Shown: positions 62,005-64,000 of the stretch, in pieces
Layout: each line of letters opens with the position of its first letter
How positions within the stretch are numbered: position 1 is the stretch's first letter
Origin: Terriglobia bacterium
GTDB taxonomy: Bacteria > Acidobacteriota > Terriglobia > JAIQFV01
DNA length: 64,000 nucleotides
Assembly: GCA_020073085.1 (NCBI GenBank)
Contig: JAIQFV010000012.1
Span: 1 to 64,000 of the forward strand
Direction: 5' to 3'
The notes under the pieces: model-generated
Seen by the model: only the letters and a program-made list of their open reading frames with translations
Told to the model about the DNA's origin: nothing
Database searches by the model: none
Program-made: the position numbers and the translations under genes

Positions 62005-64000
62005 CTATTTCTTCCCCCGCGTCACTTGCTCAAGCAGATAGATGTAGGAGCGGTATACTTGTCCCGTGGCGCGGGCCATGCCAATCTCGCAGGTGCGACT
62101 GCTCGAGTAGAAGCCGTCCTGCCTTCGATCTCCAAGCTCTGCGGCTTCCAGTCGCGTCGCGGATTCCGTAAGCTCAGGGAACAGGAACCCCCGGTCACCT
62201 GCAAATCCACAACAGCCCGCATTGAGCGGAACCACCACCTTTTCGCTGCATGCCGAAGCAAGTGCATTGAGCTTGGGCACAAGATTCATCTTGATCAATG
62301 AACACACGGGATGCAACGCAACCGATTTCACTTTCTGGGTGACAGTCAGCCGGGGCAGAAGTTCATCGTGGACAAAGGTGACACTGTCCAGGATCTTCAG
62401 TTGGTCGAATTTTTTCTGATTGTCGGGCGTCAAGTGCGCTCGGCCGGTGGTGAGGCCGTAGACACACGGACTGGTATCCACCACGACAGGCAGATTACCT
62501 CGCTCGGACCAATCCCAGAAACGCTCGATAGCGCGGTTCAGAGAAACCTCGTGGGCCGCCTCATATCCTTTGGAGGAGAAGGGGACCCCGCAACAAGTGC
62601 CGCCCACTTCGGACGGAATAAAGATCTCCACTCCGGCGCGGCGCGCGACGGCAACGAAAGCTTCCATGAGCGACAGATCGTCGGGTTCACCCGGCAGACG
62701 GCCCAGCACTCGCGAGATGCATGCGGGATAATAGACCGCTTGTGCCCCGCTCTTCTTTGTGGCTGGAAGCCGGCGTGCCCGCCGCGGGACATCCTCTGTC
62801 CAGAGCGGCACGGGTTCTTTTGTCACGGCGCGAAGGGCTCGGGTGATTGCTGTCAAGGTTCCGGGACCAAACACCGACTGAAGCCCATGACCCAGCGAGA
62901 GTCCGAATCGCATCGAGTGTTCCACGAGTCCGAAATGTTCTGCCAGGTAGCGGGCGAAGCCCTGTGCCGAAGGCGAATGGCGCATTTTTCGCAGGCGCTT
63001 GGTGAGTTGTCCGGTGTCGATCGAGACCGGGCAAGCAGTGGCACACAGTCCGTCCACGGCACAGGTGTCCAGCGCCATGTAAGGAAAATCGGCCTCCAAA
63101 CCGGACAGGAGTCCCCGATCGCCATCACTCTCCTTTAGTCGCTGGATCTCGCGGCGGACCACGATCCGCTGGCGCGGCGTCAGCGTCAGGTCGCGGCTCG
63201 GGCACTTGGATTCACAGTAGCCGCACTCGATGCACTTGTCGACCTCCTCCTCGACCACGGGCATACGTTTCAGGCTGGCCAAATGGGCTGCAGGATCGGG
63301 GTTGATGATCACGCCCGGGTTCAGCAGATTGTCGGGATCCACGAGCTCCTTCAGCCGTTTCATGATCCCATAGGCCTCGCCGCCCCACTCCGCCTCCACA
63401 AACGGGGCCATGTTCCGGCCGGTGCCATGCTCTCCCTTGAGCGCGCCATCATAGCGTTCAACCACCAGTCGCACCACGTCGTCCATGAAACGTGCGTACT
63501 GATCCACGGCCGCCTGATTGTTGAACGATTGCGTGATGACGAAATGCAGATTGCCGTCCTTGGCATGACCGAAGATGATCCCCTTCTCATATCCGTGCTT
63601 TCCGAAGAGTTGCTGCAGCTCCAGGGTGGCATCAGCGAGTCGCTCAATAGGAAAAGCGACGTCCTCGATGATGACCGTCGTACCACTCTCGCGCACCGCG
63701 CCCACCGAGGGAAACATGCCCTGACGGATCTTCCACAACGCCGCCTGCTCCGCGGGCTCGTGGGTGAACAGCGGAGGTTCCAGCAAATGGAGCCCCTGGA
63801 TCGCTTCGTGTGCTCTGGTTTCAAGGGCCGACCGCTCCGCTTCTTCCGCCGCCTGGAATTCAGCAAGCACCCCGGTGGCACCCTCCGCAAGCTTCGGGAT
63901 GGAGGGGGGGATCCCCGGCTGGTCCTCGACTGAGCGAAGGGAGGCGCGGTCCATGATCTCAAGGGCTGCAGCCCCGGCGTCGCGAAGAGGAACAATTGAC
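62005..64000 (-). CDS. FAD/Fe-S oxidase, D-lactate or glycolate dehydrogenase type (partial)
   Basis: The frame stays open to the right edge, so about 665 C-terminal residues are visible and the N-terminal FAD-binding part is missing. The visible part starts in the FAD-linked oxidase domain (AALEIMDRASLRS, GIIFGHAKDGNLHFVITQSF, ALKGEHGTGRNMAPF). Two 4Fe-4S motifs follow: CIECGYCESKCPSRDL and CAVDGLCATACPVSID. The end is a Cys-rich oxidoreductase domain with GGTCCGVPFSSKG and LNAGCCGFAGDRGF. Such fusions oxidise D-lactate, glycolate or D-2-hydroxyglutarate and pass electrons to the respiratory chain. Confidence 0.9.
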   Translation of the reverse strand, partial: SIVPLRDAGAAALEIMDRASLRSVEDQPGIPPSIPKLAEGATGVLAEFQAAEEAERSALETRAHEAIQGLHLLEPPLFTHEPAEQAALWKIRQGMFPSVGAVRESGTTVIIEDVAFPIERLADATLELQQLFGKHGYEKGIIFGHAKDGNLHFVITQSFNNQAAVDQYARFMDDVVRLVVERYDGALKGEHGTGRNMAPFVEAEWGGEAYGIMKRLKELVDPDNLLNPGVIINPDPAAHLASLKRMPVVEEEVDKCIECGYCESKCPSRDLTLTPRQRIVVRREIQRLKESDGDRGLLSGLEADFPYMALDTCAVDGLCATACPVSIDTGQLTKRLRKMRHSPSAQGFARYLAEHFGLVEHSMRFGLSLGHGLQSVFGPGTLTAITRALRAVTKEPVPLWTEDVPRRARRLPATKKSGAQAVYYPACISRVLGRLPGEPDDLSLMEAFVAVARRAGVEIFIPSEVGGTCCGVPFSSKGYEAAHEVSLNRAIERFWDWSERGNLPVVVDTSPCVYGLTTGRAHLTPDNQKKFDQLKILDSVTFVHDELLPRLTVTQKVKSVALHPVCSLIKMNLVPKLNALASACSEKVVVPLNAGCCGFAGDRGFLFPELTESATRLEAAELGDRRQDGFYSSSRTCEIGMARATGQVYRSYIYLLEQVTRGKK

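Overview
The window looks like a piece of a GC-rich Acidobacteriota chromosome, probably from an environmental genome. The pointers are a VWFA-related protein of the acidobacterial type, a DUF3300 secreted protein, heptameric intergenic repeats and several families of REP-like palindromes. No rRNA, tRNA or CRISPR array was found. Assignments rest on reading the protein sequences; no database search was run.

Region 1 (1-4349): the left edge holds a possible group II intron-linked leader, nested inverted repeats, a broken REP-associated tyrosine transposase and a REPIN-like inverted repeat. A membrane PAS protein follows on the minus strand, then a sigma-54 activator whose receiver-like N terminus seems to lack the phosphorylated Asp.

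Region 2 (4810-28326): the centrepiece is a 23-kb, one-direction cluster for an extracellular contractile injection system (eCIS). In order it encodes a DUF3467 protein, a two-domain AAA+ ATPase, a Pvc16-like cap protein with an extra beta-sandwich domain, one sheath, one tube, a tail-chaperone-like protein with a DUF6760-like segment in the -1 frame, a proline-rich linker protein, a LysM baseplate protein, a gpD-like hub, a gpV-like spike, a PAAR tip, gp25, a giant 1662-residue baseplate protein, a second J-like protein, a gpI-like protein and a tail fibre. It closes with a small coiled coil, a 978-residue eCIS-core (DUF4157) protein that is the best cargo candidate, and an N-acetylmuramidase that could release particles. 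No capsid, portal, terminase or ClpV gene is present, so this is neither a prophage nor a T6SS. No classical tape-measure gene is visible.

Region 3 (28327-45807): heptamer repeats separate the eCIS from addB-addA. Then come a secreted amidohydrolase, the DUF3300 protein, the VWFA protein, a secreted SRPBCC protein, a complete REP-associated transposase flanked by three copies of one palindrome, three small conserved ORFs, an ECF sigma / anti-sigma / Spy-like operon and a ParE-type toxin-antitoxin pair.

Region 4 (45968-64000): housekeeping and accessory genes. They include an MsbA-like ABC exporter, a MOSC-ferredoxin reductase fusion, 3-methyladenine glycosylase, a UBP zinc finger, an ion channel, FetAB, an AhpD-like protein, a frameshifted DUF488 gene, a cytidylate-kinase-like protein coupled to a DHA2 exporter, a truncated VOC gene, a YdeI-like protein, a methyltransferase, a GT2 glycosyltransferase, a cluster of four 20-nt hairpins, and the C-terminal part of a D-lactate/glycolate-type FAD/Fe-S oxidase cut by the window edge.
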